A DNA stretch of 32,740 nucleotides, taken from contig CANLAH010000008.1 in the NCBI GenBank assembly GCA_947488685.1, positions 1 through 32,740 of the forward strand. Direction: 5' to 3'. Each line of letters begins with the position of its first letter. Within the stretch, counting starts at the first letter, position 1. The position numbers and the translations under genes are program-made. The notes under the pieces were generated by a model. That model was given only the letters and a program-made list of their open reading frames with translations. It did not search any database and was not told the DNA's origin. Origin of the DNA: Acidimicrobiaceae bacterium (lineage in GTDB: Bacteria; Actinomycetota; Acidimicrobiia; Acidimicrobiales; Ilumatobacteraceae). This document shows, piece after piece, positions 23,789 through 30,809 of the stretch.

Positions 23789-25315
23789 ATGCCCATAGTT
23801 GAGAAGGGTAGTGCCTTTAGGCGATTTCGTCAAGTGTCGCCAATTTTGGCCCTGATCTGTTGTTTTACTGGGTTCTGGACGTCTGCTGCCCACGCAGTTA
23901 CGCCCCCTCTGGGCTGGAACCTAGACCGCGTGAACCAATCTGGGCTGCCACTAGACGGTGTGGCCAACACGGGAACTCTCACTGGAGAGGGCGTGGATAT
24001 CTATATTTTTGACACAGGTATTCGTTTCACTCACGAACAATTCGCGGGACGAGCAATTGCTGGAATCGATGTTTCCAGGGACGGCATTGACGAGGGAAAA
24101 ATCAAGCGCGGCGAAGACTGCGACGGACACGGAACGCACGTGGCAGGTATTGCTGGCGGAACAACAGTTGGCGTGGCAAAAGGTGCGCGACTGATAAGTG
24201 TTCGTGTTCTTGACTGCGACGGCAACGGTGATGTCGCAGGTGTTCTAGAGGCCATTGATTGGGTGATCGCTCACCATGAGTCAGGCAAACTTGCTATTGC
24301 TAATTTGAGTCTTGGCGTTGATATTGAAGACAAAGACGGCGACGAGCTTAATGCTGGAGTGCGTAGTCTCATTGCCGACGGAATAGTTGTCGTGGCCGCT
24401 GCTGGCAACGGCGACGGATCAGGCAAACCATTTGATGCGTGCAAGATTGCACCGCCAAGTGAACCAACATCACTCGTTGTGGGTGCAACTGATATTTCTG
24501 ATCACGTGACATCGTATTCAAATTTTGGTTCTTGCGTGGATATTTTTGCACCTGGGGGCGATGGTGCAGAGTGGGTGACTTCTAGCTGGAACACTGGAGA
24601 CGCCATTTACAACCTCGATCACGGAACATCAATGGCGACACCGTTGGTGGCAGGATACGCGGCCTTACTGATTCAGCAGCAACCACGCCTGTGCGTGGGT
24701 CAACTTTCTCGCGCCATCATCAACCGTGCGACGCGCGACGTTGTGCAAGGGCTGAGCGCAGAATCGCCGAATCGCTTTTTAATGATTAACACATCGCCAG
24801 TACTCAACAAGCGGGTTCCGGGTATGCCGACAAATGTGCACGCCACACCCGATGATGCATCACTTGTTGTGACATGGGATGCACCATGCAATGGCTTGAG
24901 TCCCTTGACAAAAAATATCGTTCGCGTGTATAACAAACTCGGGACATTAGTACGGACTTCAACTCTGTTGCCGGGGCAACGTGCAACGCGAGTCACGGGT
25001 TTAACCAATGGCACAAAATATTCTGTTTCAGTTCAGGCGGTCAACGCCCTTGGTGCAGGCAAGGTGTCGGTGCGATCTCAAGCGGTCACGGCGCGGCGTT
25101 TTCAAGCAGGTGACAGCATCAAGACCGTGACCCTATTTCCGACTGACAACGATGTCCGCAGCGTTTGGCAGATACTGCCAGAGAGCCAGAAAGTCTGCGC
25201 CGTGGCCGCAGCCCCCCAACGCCTTGTTGCACTAAAGGCCGGCGTCTGCCGAGCGCAGATCGCCCCTCGATTCGACCCTCGTCCACGCACACATACGTTT
25301 ACGATTCGTGGCTAA
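23789..25315 (+). CDS. Secreted subtilisin-like serine protease (S8) with FN3 domain
   Basis: 508 residues. A signal peptide with a twin-basic N-terminus ends at SAAHA (residue 36). The peptidase domain spans about 45-330, with catalytic Asp75 (YIFDTG), His114 (CDGHGTHVAG) and Ser281 (HGTSMATP); Asn207 (AAGN) forms the oxyanion hole. There is little room for an inhibitory propeptide, so maturation may differ from classical subtilases. Residues about 345-435 are a fibronectin type III domain (PGMPTNVHATPDDASLVVTW). The last 60 residues hold a paired-Cys segment, KVCAV...GVCRA, resembling domains that accompany FN3 in actinobacterial surface proteins. All catalytic residues are intact. Divergent from the 622-residue exported protein. 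Confidence 0.9.
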   Translation: MPIVEKGSAFRRFRQVSPILALICCFTGFWTSAAHAVTPPLGWNLDRVNQSGLPLDGVANTGTLTGEGVDIYIFDTGIRFTHEQFAGRAIAGIDVSRDGIDEGKIKRGEDCDGHGTHVAGIAGGTTVGVAKGARLISVRVLDCDGNGDVAGVLEAIDWVIAHHESGKLAIANLSLGVDIEDKDGDELNAGVRSLIADGIVVVAAAGNGDGSGKPFDACKIAPPSEPTSLVVGATDISDHVTSYSNFGSCVDIFAPGGDGAEWVTSSWNTGDAIYNLDHGTSMATPLVAGYAALLIQQQPRLCVGQLSRAIINRATRDVVQGLSAESPNRFLMINTSPVLNKRVPGMPTNVHATPDDASLVVTWDAPCNGLSPLTKNIVRVYNKLGTLVRTSTLLPGQRATRVTGLTNGTKYSVSVQAVNALGAGKVSVRSQAVTARRFQAGDSIKTVTLFPTDNDVRSVWQILPESQKVCAVAAAPQRLVALKAGVCRAQIAPRFDPRPRTHTFTIRG

Positions 25316-25366
25316 GGCGCAACAAAAGAAGTGAGCGAAAGCGTCCATCGAGGGCTCAAAGAGGTG

Positions 25367-25372
25367 TACGGT
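25367..25372 (+). promoter_or_regulatory. -10 element of the small His-rich protein gene
   Basis: TACGGT, with the expected transcription start about 7-8 bases later near 25380. That gives a 5' leader of about 50 bases, unlike the leaderless genes around it. Confidence 0.4.
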
Positions 25373-25390
25373 CGCATCAGGGGATCTCTA

Positions 25391-25413
25391 GTGGGGGCCT
25401 GCTTGTCGGGCCC
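25391..25413 (+). promoter_or_regulatory. Hairpin in the leader of the small His-rich protein gene
   Basis: GGGGCC and GGCCCC form a GC-only stem of about 6 pairs around a 9-base loop. The stem ends a few bases before the AAGGGAG ribosome-binding site at 25418-25424. It could control initiation or stabilise the mRNA; there is no U-tract, so it is not a standard terminator. Confidence 0.4.
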
Positions 25414-25428
25414 CAGAAGGGAGTATCG

Positions 25429-25746
25429 ATGAGTCAACGACATCGCAACCAGGAAATGGCGCCACTGCCACGTGCTGAACTTCGAGCACACGCCCACAAC
25501 GAACGGCATCGCATTCATAGCGAATTGCATCTTGTTGTGGACGCAGTGCAACACGGAGTGGAGCCACTTGACGTTACTGAACCTGGACCGGAATGGAAAC
25601 CGGTACATCATCATGATGCAGAAGTGGCAATAGAAAAAAGCCACCGTCATGCATTCAAGCATTGGAAGACAAAAGAATGGAAGCGGCGTAAAACTCTTCG
25701 TCGAAATCGTGCGGTGGCTTGGAAGGCCCTCGGACAGGCTCTATAA
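25429..25746 (+). CDS. Small histidine-rich basic protein, unknown function
   Basis: 105 residues. It is unusually rich in His (clusters such as RAHAHNERHRIH, VHHHD and SHRHAFKHW), Arg and Lys. It has no Cys, no signal peptide and no membrane helix. The last 35 residues are strongly basic (KTKEWKRRKTLRRNR), so nucleic-acid or ribosome binding or metal handling is possible. I do not recognise a family. The start is the ATG at 25429 with AAGGGAG 5 bases upstream; the frame is open further upstream, but only across the leader and protease end. Its stop lies 4 bases from that of the convergent acetyltransferase gene. Confidence 0.65.
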   Translation: MSQRHRNQEMAPLPRAELRAHAHNERHRIHSELHLVVDAVQHGVEPLDVTEPGPEWKPVHHHDAEVAIEKSHRHAFKHWKTKEWKRRKTLRRNRAVAWKALGQAL

Positions 25747-25750
25747 ACGT

Positions 25751-26383
25751 TTAGTGCGAACCTAACCACGTTGTGACGAGATCTGCACGACGTGAGTTCC
25801 ATTCCTCCGCAGTCAAGCCGTAGCGAACATGGTCTTCCCAGACGCCATTAATTTCGAGGAACCGCAACGCAGTTCCTTCTGCTCTGATTCCGATTTTTTC
25901 CATGACACGATGACTGTTGTAGTTACGCGGGATAATGCAGACTTCAAGGCGGTGTAGACGGAGATGTTCGAATGCATAGTGGGCTGCGACAACGACGCTC
26001 TCGGCGATGTAGTCGTTTCCGGCAAAAGCTTGATCGATCCAGTACCCAATTGTTGCGGTTTGTAGCGCGCCACGAACAACATTATTGAGATTGACCTCTC
26101 CGCAAAACACGCCATCAACAAAAACTCCAAAGGAATATTGAGTACCGGCTTGGCGCTCTCGTTCGCGAACTGTGCATCGTGCGACAAACATATTTCGGTC
26201 TAACGCAGAATCTAATTGGAAGGCAAGTCTCTGGGGCTCCCACTTGACAAGCCAATCTTCGTTGCGCACTCGAACTTCGCTCCATGACTCAAAGTCTCCG
26301 GCTACTTGAGGACGCAATACAACTCGTCGACCATAGAGTCGCGGACCTAGATCAGATGAGCGAGATGGATGTATGGCGGTCAT
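25751..26383 (-). CDS. GNAT acetyltransferase, RimJ/RimL type
   Basis: 210 residues of the Acetyltransf_3 (RimJ/RimL) branch of GNAT enzymes. These transfer an acetyl group from acetyl-CoA to protein N-termini or other amines. Family segments are RLYGRRVVLRP at the start, GYWIDQAFAGNDYIAESV (acetyl-CoA-binding motif region), LHRLEVCIIPRNYNSHRVMEKIGIRAEG and a final HVRYGLTAEEW. In mycobacteria and corynebacteria a rimJ gene lies beside galU and moeA; here one sits about 13 kb away behind ppx. The gene starts 13 bases after the ppx stop and is probably co-transcribed with it. Confidence 0.9.
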   Translation of the reverse strand: MTAIHPSRSSDLGPRLYGRRVVLRPQVAGDFESWSEVRVRNEDWLVKWEPQRLAFQLDSALDRNMFVARCTVRERERQAGTQYSFGVFVDGVFCGEVNLNNVVRGALQTATIGYWIDQAFAGNDYIAESVVVAAHYAFEHLRLHRLEVCIIPRNYNSHRVMEKIGIRAEGTALRFLEINGVWEDHVRYGLTAEEWNSRRADLVTTWLGSH

Positions 26384-26396
26384 TCGTTTTTGCTCA

Positions 26397-27305
26397 TCAC
26401 GTGTCTAATAACCCTGCAGCAATTCCGTCGAGCAGATTGTGTGTTGAGACAATAAGACTGTCGAGACGAAGACGACGCATGACGCCCACTAATACACAGC
26501 ATCCCCCCACAATAATGTCCGCTCGAGCGGCAGGAAGACCTGGGTTGTGAACTCGGTCTGAAAGACGTTCTGTCGCAAGGGTACGAAACACATCCTCTGC
26601 GGCGTCTCGGGTGAGCTCGAATCCATGAAGTCGCGTGGCGTCAAAATCAATGAGCCCAAGTTCGACTGCTGCGATTGTGACGATGCTGCCAGCGGTTCCG
26701 ACCACTCTCTGGGATGTCAATAACTGTGGGATCTGACGCGTTACTTCTTCGAGGTCATCTTGCACGGCGCCAATGGCGTTGATGAGTTCTTCAGGACGGG
26801 GAGGATCATGCAGAATCTCTTTTTCGGTCACCGCCACCGCTCCGTGATTGATACTGGCAGTGTGTTCGGGCGTTCGTTGTCCAAGCGTGAACTCAGTGCT
26901 TCCGCCTCCGATGTCAATGACAAGCGTCGAACCATCGATATCGGGCAAGCCGACAAGTGCACCAACAAACGAATATGAGGCCTCTTGATGACCATCAAGG
27001 ACAGTGAGATTGAGACCAGTTTGAGTATGGACTCGCGAGACAAAGTCGGCGATGTTGGTGGCTTGGCGACACGCCCGAGTGCCAACAAGCATGATGGTGT
27101 CTGCGCGATGTTCTTGGGCGATCTGGACGTGAGATGAAATGGTCTCAATTGTGCGAGACATCGCCTCGTCACTCAATGTCTGTGTGATGCCGAGACCTTG
27201 TCCTAGTCGAGTGGCGCTCACTATGCGAGCAATCTCTGCGTGTTGAGAGGTGACTAACAGATTGGTGGATTGAGTTCCAATGTCAATGATGGCTACGGTG
27301 CTCAT
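26397..27305 (-). CDS. ppx: Ppx/GppA-family exopolyphosphatase
   Basis: 302 residues, the short actinobacterial type. The actin-like ATPase fold is marked by the phosphate-1 loop AIIDIGTQSTNLL, LVGTRACRQATN, and the phosphate-2 loop LVIDIGGGSTEFTLG. Enzymes of this family cleave terminal phosphate from polyphosphate or pppGpp; which one applies here is not decidable. The start overlaps the DUF501 stop as ATGA, so the two are translationally coupled. The short form lacks the C-terminal HD-like domain of enterobacterial Ppx/GppA. Confidence 0.9.
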   Translation of the reverse strand: MSTVAIIDIGTQSTNLLVTSQHAEIARIVSATRLGQGLGITQTLSDEAMSRTIETISSHVQIAQEHRADTIMLVGTRACRQATNIADFVSRVHTQTGLNLTVLDGHQEASYSFVGALVGLPDIDGSTLVIDIGGGSTEFTLGQRTPEHTASINHGAVAVTEKEILHDPPRPEELINAIGAVQDDLEEVTRQIPQLLTSQRVVGTAGSIVTIAAVELGLIDFDATRLHGFELTRDAAEDVFRTLATERLSDRVHNPGLPAARADIIVGGCCVLVGVMRRLRLDSLIVSTHNLLDGIAAGLLDT

Positions 27306-27796
27306 GTCGGATTGACGCGTTCTGTCAACACGAGACCTTGAGCATTGAATTGCTGAGCGGTCCATGCACCGACCGCATCGTCGCCGCCGGCAAGCCAATA
27401 TGCAAAGTGCGCATGCAAACACTTCACGCCTGTGCGTGTGCCGCCGACTCCGCCGCTAGGTCGAGGTCCGTCATAGTGAGACGGTATGTCGGCATCGCGT
27501 TCGCGTTCGTAGCGTGCATGAATCAGCGCGATTGCTTCGAGGCCCAATTCATTCTCGACAGCATCTATTGTCCCGGCGGACTCGAGGCGACTGACAGCGG
27601 TGACTTCTTGTAGTCCGAGTAACCAATATAAAGTTGGCATCGGAGTTCGGTCATGCAAAAGTGGCGCGTTGCGCAAGACAACAGGCGTTCCATCGCGGTG
27701 ACGAACAGCCACAGTAAAATCACCTTGAGGAACGCGGCCAAGCAATTTTGCTACGAGTTCATGATCTCTTGCTGACGGATTGCCGCGCCCAGACAT
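27302..27796 (-). CDS. DUF501 family protein
   Basis: 164 residues. Characteristic segments are DRTPMPTLYWLLGLQE, a VSRLESAG segment, and GGVGGTRTGVKCLHAHFA followed by AYWLAGGDDAVGAW, which I recognise from DUF501. The family is almost confined to actinobacteria and usually lies between the division gene ftsB/divIC and ppx; its function is unknown. Conserved Cys and His in KCLHAH suggest a metal or active site. Here ppx follows as usual, but the upstream neighbour is coxG, 8 bases away. Confidence 0.88.
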   Translation of the reverse strand: MSGRGNPSARDHELVAKLLGRVPQGDFTVAVRHRDGTPVVLRNAPLLHDRTPMPTLYWLLGLQEVTAVSRLESAGTIDAVENELGLEAIALIHARYERERDADIPSHYDGPRPSGGVGGTRTGVKCLHAHFAYWLAGGDDAVGAWTAQQFNAQGLVLTERVNPT

Positions 27797-27804
27797 CGGG
27801 GCAA

Positions 27805-28431
27805 CTATTTGACAATGAAATAGAGAATGATGCCAGCCACGACAATCAAAACTGGAATGGCGCGTTTTGCAATGCTGCTTCCGGCAGTTTCAAGCAGGTT
27901 GATTGGCGCTGCGATCGGGCCGTCAATTTTTCGAGGTCCTGCATCCTGTGTCTGCACTGGAGTAGCAGCAGTTGAGACAGCAGGCTGGCTGGCGATCAGC
28001 GCATTGAGATTTTGAACAAATTGTGCCAAAATTTTGTCACTGATATCAGCCATCGCACCGCGACCGAATTGTGCAACTTTGCCAGTGATGGCCAAGTCAG
28101 TCGTGACGACGCATCCAGTTGATGTTGCAGATTCTGTCGAGAGTTCAGCGGTAATGAGTGCCGACGCATTTCCCTTGCCACCCGTGTCACGCCCCTCACC
28201 TTTGAGAACAATTTTGTATGCGGCATCATCTCGCTCAACAAAACTTGCTTGGCCCTTAAATTGCGCTTGAATAGGGCCCACTTTTACTTTGACGACACCG
28301 CGATAGGTGTCGCCTTCGATCTCTTGCAATTCAGCACCCGGCAGACACGGAGCAATGCGCTCAACGTCGGTGAGAATTTTCCAGGCCTGATCGATTGACA
28401 CGGGCACAGTGAAATGATGATTTAGTTCCAT
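27805..28431 (-). CDS. coxG: CoxG-like SRPBCC protein (CO dehydrogenase accessory)
   Basis: 208 residues. Residues 1-150 are an SRPBCC/START-like domain: FTVPVSIDQAWKILTDVER, CLPGAELQEIEGDTYRG and VKVGPIQAQFKG are hallmark CoxG segments. After a low-complexity linker, a single C-terminal helix (about 188-206) should anchor the protein in the membrane. CoxG is reported to recruit aerobic CO dehydrogenase to the membrane and may carry quinone, so electrons reach the respiratory chain. The start overlaps the nucleotidyltransferase stop by 10 bases, with GGAGG 10 bases upstream of the ATG. DUF501 and ppx follow on the same strand. Confidence 0.88.
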   Translation of the reverse strand: MELNHHFTVPVSIDQAWKILTDVERIAPCLPGAELQEIEGDTYRGVVKVKVGPIQAQFKGQASFVERDDAAYKIVLKGEGRDTGGKGNASALITAELSTESATSTGCVVTTDLAITGKVAQFGRGAMADISDKILAQFVQNLNALIASQPAVSTAATPVQTQDAGPRKIDGPIAAPINLLETAGSSIAKRAIPVLIVVAGIILYFIVK

Positions 28432-28991
28432 CGTTCGAGATCCTCCAGGGTATCGATATCAGCAAGGGAGCCTAGACAGGCTACTTCCTCGACGATTTGA
28501 GAGTGCTGTCTAGTGAAAGATCGCAGGCCTTCATCGGGTTCTGTTGTTGAGGCAATAAATTCGTCCCACAACTCAAGCCCCAAACGCACCGGATGTGCGC
28601 GAATACCGTCATATGTTGCTATTGAGATGGGACTAGTGGCAGATGCGACGTCCTGCCACGACTGGCTCGTGACGAAGGGTTGGTCGGCGAGGCCAAAAAT
28701 AACTGCATCGGAACCACGAGCGGCTGTGATTCCAGCCAACACCGAAGATCGTTGTCCAGTGCTCCAGAGCGGATTATGTACGACGGTGATGCCCTCTGGC
28801 ACAACGAGATCGACGGCACCCGTGACAACGACGATTGACGCTATTCCAGAGCCAATCACTGCATTGAGGGCGTGCTGATAGAGAGGGAGCCCACGTAATG
28901 GGCTGAGCAATTTATGCGTAGGTCCAGCAAATCGCGTCCCGTCACCCGCAGCAAGCAGGACGGCCGTTATGTGGGTTTGGCGCTGTCTCAT
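28422..28991 (-). CDS. MobA/MocA-like nucleotidyltransferase
   Basis: 189 residues from the ATG at 28991; an ATG at 29015 would add eight. The N-terminal LLAAGDGTRFAGPTHKLL is the nucleotide-binding signature of MobA-like NTP transferases, followed by IVVVTGAVDLVVPEG and IFGLADQPFV (metal-binding Asp). MocA-type members attach CMP to molybdopterin to give the cytosine-dinucleotide cofactor used by CO dehydrogenases and xanthine-dehydrogenase-like enzymes. The gene overlaps coxG, which supports that role. It is divergent from the NlpC/P60 gene, with starts about 18 bases apart. Confidence 0.85.
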   Translation of the reverse strand: MRQRQTHITAVLLAAGDGTRFAGPTHKLLSPLRGLPLYQHALNAVIGSGIASIVVVTGAVDLVVPEGITVVHNPLWSTGQRSSVLAGITAARGSDAVIFGLADQPFVTSQSWQDVASATSPISIATYDGIRAHPVRLGLELWDEFIASTTEPDEGLRSFTRQHSQIVEEVACLGSLADIDTLEDLERWN

Positions 28992-28996
28992 TGTTA

Positions 28997-29002
28997 TAGC
29001 CT
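28997..29002 (+). promoter_or_regulatory. -10 element of the NlpC/P60 gene
   Basis: TAGCCT, 7 bases before GTG at 29010. It selects this start, which opens a normal signal peptide. Confidence 0.5.
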
Positions 29003-29009
29003 GCCATAT

Positions 29010-29672
29010 GTGCATCGCATTTCATCTCTGATGATTGTCATTTGCGTGAGCATGGGGTGTGTGCTCTCTGTGCCATCACCGATCAAGGCCGAAGCGGTTA
29101 TTGAGGTCACAAAAACAGAAAAAGAAATTGCGATACAGGCTGCTTTGGCCTACCCGATGGTCCGCCGTGAAGATGGCCACAAACGACCCGTGTATATATG
29201 GCGACGTGGCAAGGTTGCTGAGTTAGTTGCGAAGTATCTTCGGCTCGATCTTGTACGACTTGAGGACGCATGGAACAAGGCGCCACGAGTACATCAAGCC
29301 GCAATTATGGCGGGACTCTCACAAGTCGGAAAACCGTATGTCTTTGGAGAGGAATCTCCAACCAAAGGGTTCGACTGTTCTGGCTTCACATGGTATGCAT
29401 GGCACACAGCCGGTGTAAAAATTCCGCGCACAATTGCATCACAACTTTCAGAGAAGTACAGGATTAATCCTGACAAGGCGCGCGCTGGGTCTGTTCTTGG
29501 TCGCGCAAGTCATGTCTATTTATATTTAGGAATTGACTATGCAGTGGTTGCGTCACCGCTGGGTGGACGGCATGTAACGATTCGAATTGTGATCAAGGAT
29601 CTCCGGAAGGATTTGATTTGGAGTGACCCGACAAAAGGTTTAGTTGCACGACCAATCGCTGCAAACTATTAG
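29010..29672 (+). CDS. Secreted NlpC/P60 cell-wall endopeptidase
   Basis: 220 residues from the GTG at 29010. A signal peptide (LMIVICVSMGCVLSVPS then IKAEA) is followed by a helical region to about residue 95. The NlpC/P60 domain comes next: QVGKPYVFGEESPTKGFDCS contains the catalytic Cys in FDCSGFTWYAW. The catalytic His is in RASHVYLYLG, and a third polar residue probably lies near GGRHVTI. Such enzymes cut D-glutamyl-meso-diaminopimelate bonds in peptidoglycan. The gene is the only plus-strand one among the minus-strand cox genes and interrupts their order. Its stop is 5 bases from that of the convergent XdhC gene. Confidence 0.87.
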   Translation: MHRISSLMIVICVSMGCVLSVPSPIKAEAVIEVTKTEKEIAIQAALAYPMVRREDGHKRPVYIWRRGKVAELVAKYLRLDLVRLEDAWNKAPRVHQAAIMAGLSQVGKPYVFGEESPTKGFDCSGFTWYAWHTAGVKIPRTIASQLSEKYRINPDKARAGSVLGRASHVYLYLGIDYAVVASPLGGRHVTIRIVIKDLRKDLIWSDPTKGLVARPIAANY

Positions 29673-29677
29673 TCAAA

Positions 29678-30478
29678 TTAGTGAATTGGTCCGTTCGTTG
29701 CGCTCAGTGACGTAGCGAGACGTCCTGTGCGCCGAGCAATGATCTCGGCACATATTGCGATGGCAGTCTCTTCTGGTGTTCGCGCACCAAGATCAAGGCC
29801 AATCGGCGACAACAGACGTGCAAGATCAGATGGATCAGTGATTCCGACTTCGGTCAGGCGTTCGAGGCGTTTGGCGTGTGTCTTACGACTGCCCATGACT
29901 CCGATATATCCAACCGGTGTACGTAGTGCGCCTTGAATAGCAGGCACATCAAACTTCGGGTCGTGGGTAAGTATGCAAACGGCATCACGGGGTCCCAGGA
30001 CTTGACCTTCTTTTTCAAAGAGCGGTGTTGGCCAAGAGACAATGACATCATCAGCCATCGGAAAGCGACGACGTGTCGCAAATACTTCTCGAGCATCGCA
30101 AACAGTGACGTGGTATCCCAAAACTTTTGCCACCTTGGCGAGTGCAGCCGTGAAATCAACGGCGCCAAAGATCCACATGCGAGGTGGGGGAGAAAAACTC
30201 TCAACAAATACACGCACGGTTGGAGTGTCGACAAGATCTTCTGGCGTTGATTCACCTTGGGGACCATAGTGACGAATACCGGTGCGACCTGCTTCTAATT
30301 CTCCAACTGCATCACGCGCAACGACTCTGTCAAGTTCGGCATCACCCAGTGTTCCTCCAAGGATTCCTTCGGGGCTCATGAGCAGTGTCAAACCAACGTG
30401 TGGCCCGTCAATGACAGTGGCAAGTGCAACGGGTTGATTGGCGCGGATGCGCGTGGCCAGGGTGGTGTAGACAGTCAT
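29678..30478 (-). CDS. XdhC/CoxF-type maturation protein with Rossmann domain
   Basis: 266 residues. The N-terminal 90 residues resemble the XdhC/CoxI small domain (ALATVIDGPHVG, GTLGDAELDRVV) but lack its cysteines. The C-terminal Rossmann domain is clear: MWIFGAVDFTAALAKVAKVL, ILTHDPKFDVPAI and YIGVMGSRKTHAKRLERL. XdhC proteins bind the molybdenum cofactor and help load it, with its terminal sulfur ligand, into xanthine dehydrogenase or CO dehydrogenase. It lies 13 bases downstream of a small XdhC-domain gene, and the two may act as a pair. Confidence 0.88.
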   Translation of the reverse strand: MTVYTTLATRIRANQPVALATVIDGPHVGLTLLMSPEGILGGTLGDAELDRVVARDAVGELEAGRTGIRHYGPQGESTPEDLVDTPTVRVFVESFSPPPRMWIFGAVDFTAALAKVAKVLGYHVTVCDAREVFATRRRFPMADDVIVSWPTPLFEKEGQVLGPRDAVCILTHDPKFDVPAIQGALRTPVGYIGVMGSRKTHAKRLERLTEVGITDPSDLARLLSPIGLDLGARTPEETAIAICAEIIARRTGRLATSLSATNGPIH

Positions 30479-30491
30479 GGCAAGTCAGTCA

Positions 30492-30809
30492 CTACCACTC
30501 AAGTGGCTGAATAAAAAGATGAATCGTGCCGCCACATGTCAATCCGACGGCGAATGCTTCATTATCTGAGTATCCAAAGGTGACGACACGTGCTGATTGT
30601 TCACCGTTCAAGATGGCGAGTGCTTCGCCAACTACCGCACTTTCTACACAACCACCGCTCACTGACCCAATAACATCGCCATCTTCATTCACAGCCATTG
30701 CCGCACCTGTTTCGCGAGGACCTGAGCCCTCTGTGTCAACAACTCGCGCAAGAGCAACTCGCTTACCCTGGGATTTCCAGCGGTCAATATCACCAAGAAG
30801 TTCACGCAC
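30492..30809 (-). CDS. Small XdhC/CoxI N-terminal-domain protein
   Basis: 105 residues if started at the GTG at 30809, which overlaps the coxE stop (GTGCGTGA). An upstream ATG at 30869 would add 20 residues that overlap coxE and look unrelated. The protein is a stand-alone XdhC_CoxI N-terminal domain: VALARVVDTEGSGPRETGAAM, then GSVSGGCVES (Cys54) and GLTCGGTIHLFI (Cys92). The two cysteines are the usual conserved ones in this domain. Its Rossmann partner is encoded directly downstream. Confidence 0.82.
   Translation of the reverse strand: MRELLGDIDRWKSQGKRVALARVVDTEGSGPRETGAAMAVNEDGDVIGSVSGGCVESAVVGEALAILNGEQSARVVTFGYSDNEAFAVGLTCGGTIHLFIQPLEW

Noticed and set aside
23729-23893. In-frame extension of the 622-residue exported protein by 55 codons upstream
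   Set aside because: It would run into the divergent subtilase gene and place the signal peptide internally. The AGGAGG directly before ATG 23728 identifies that start.
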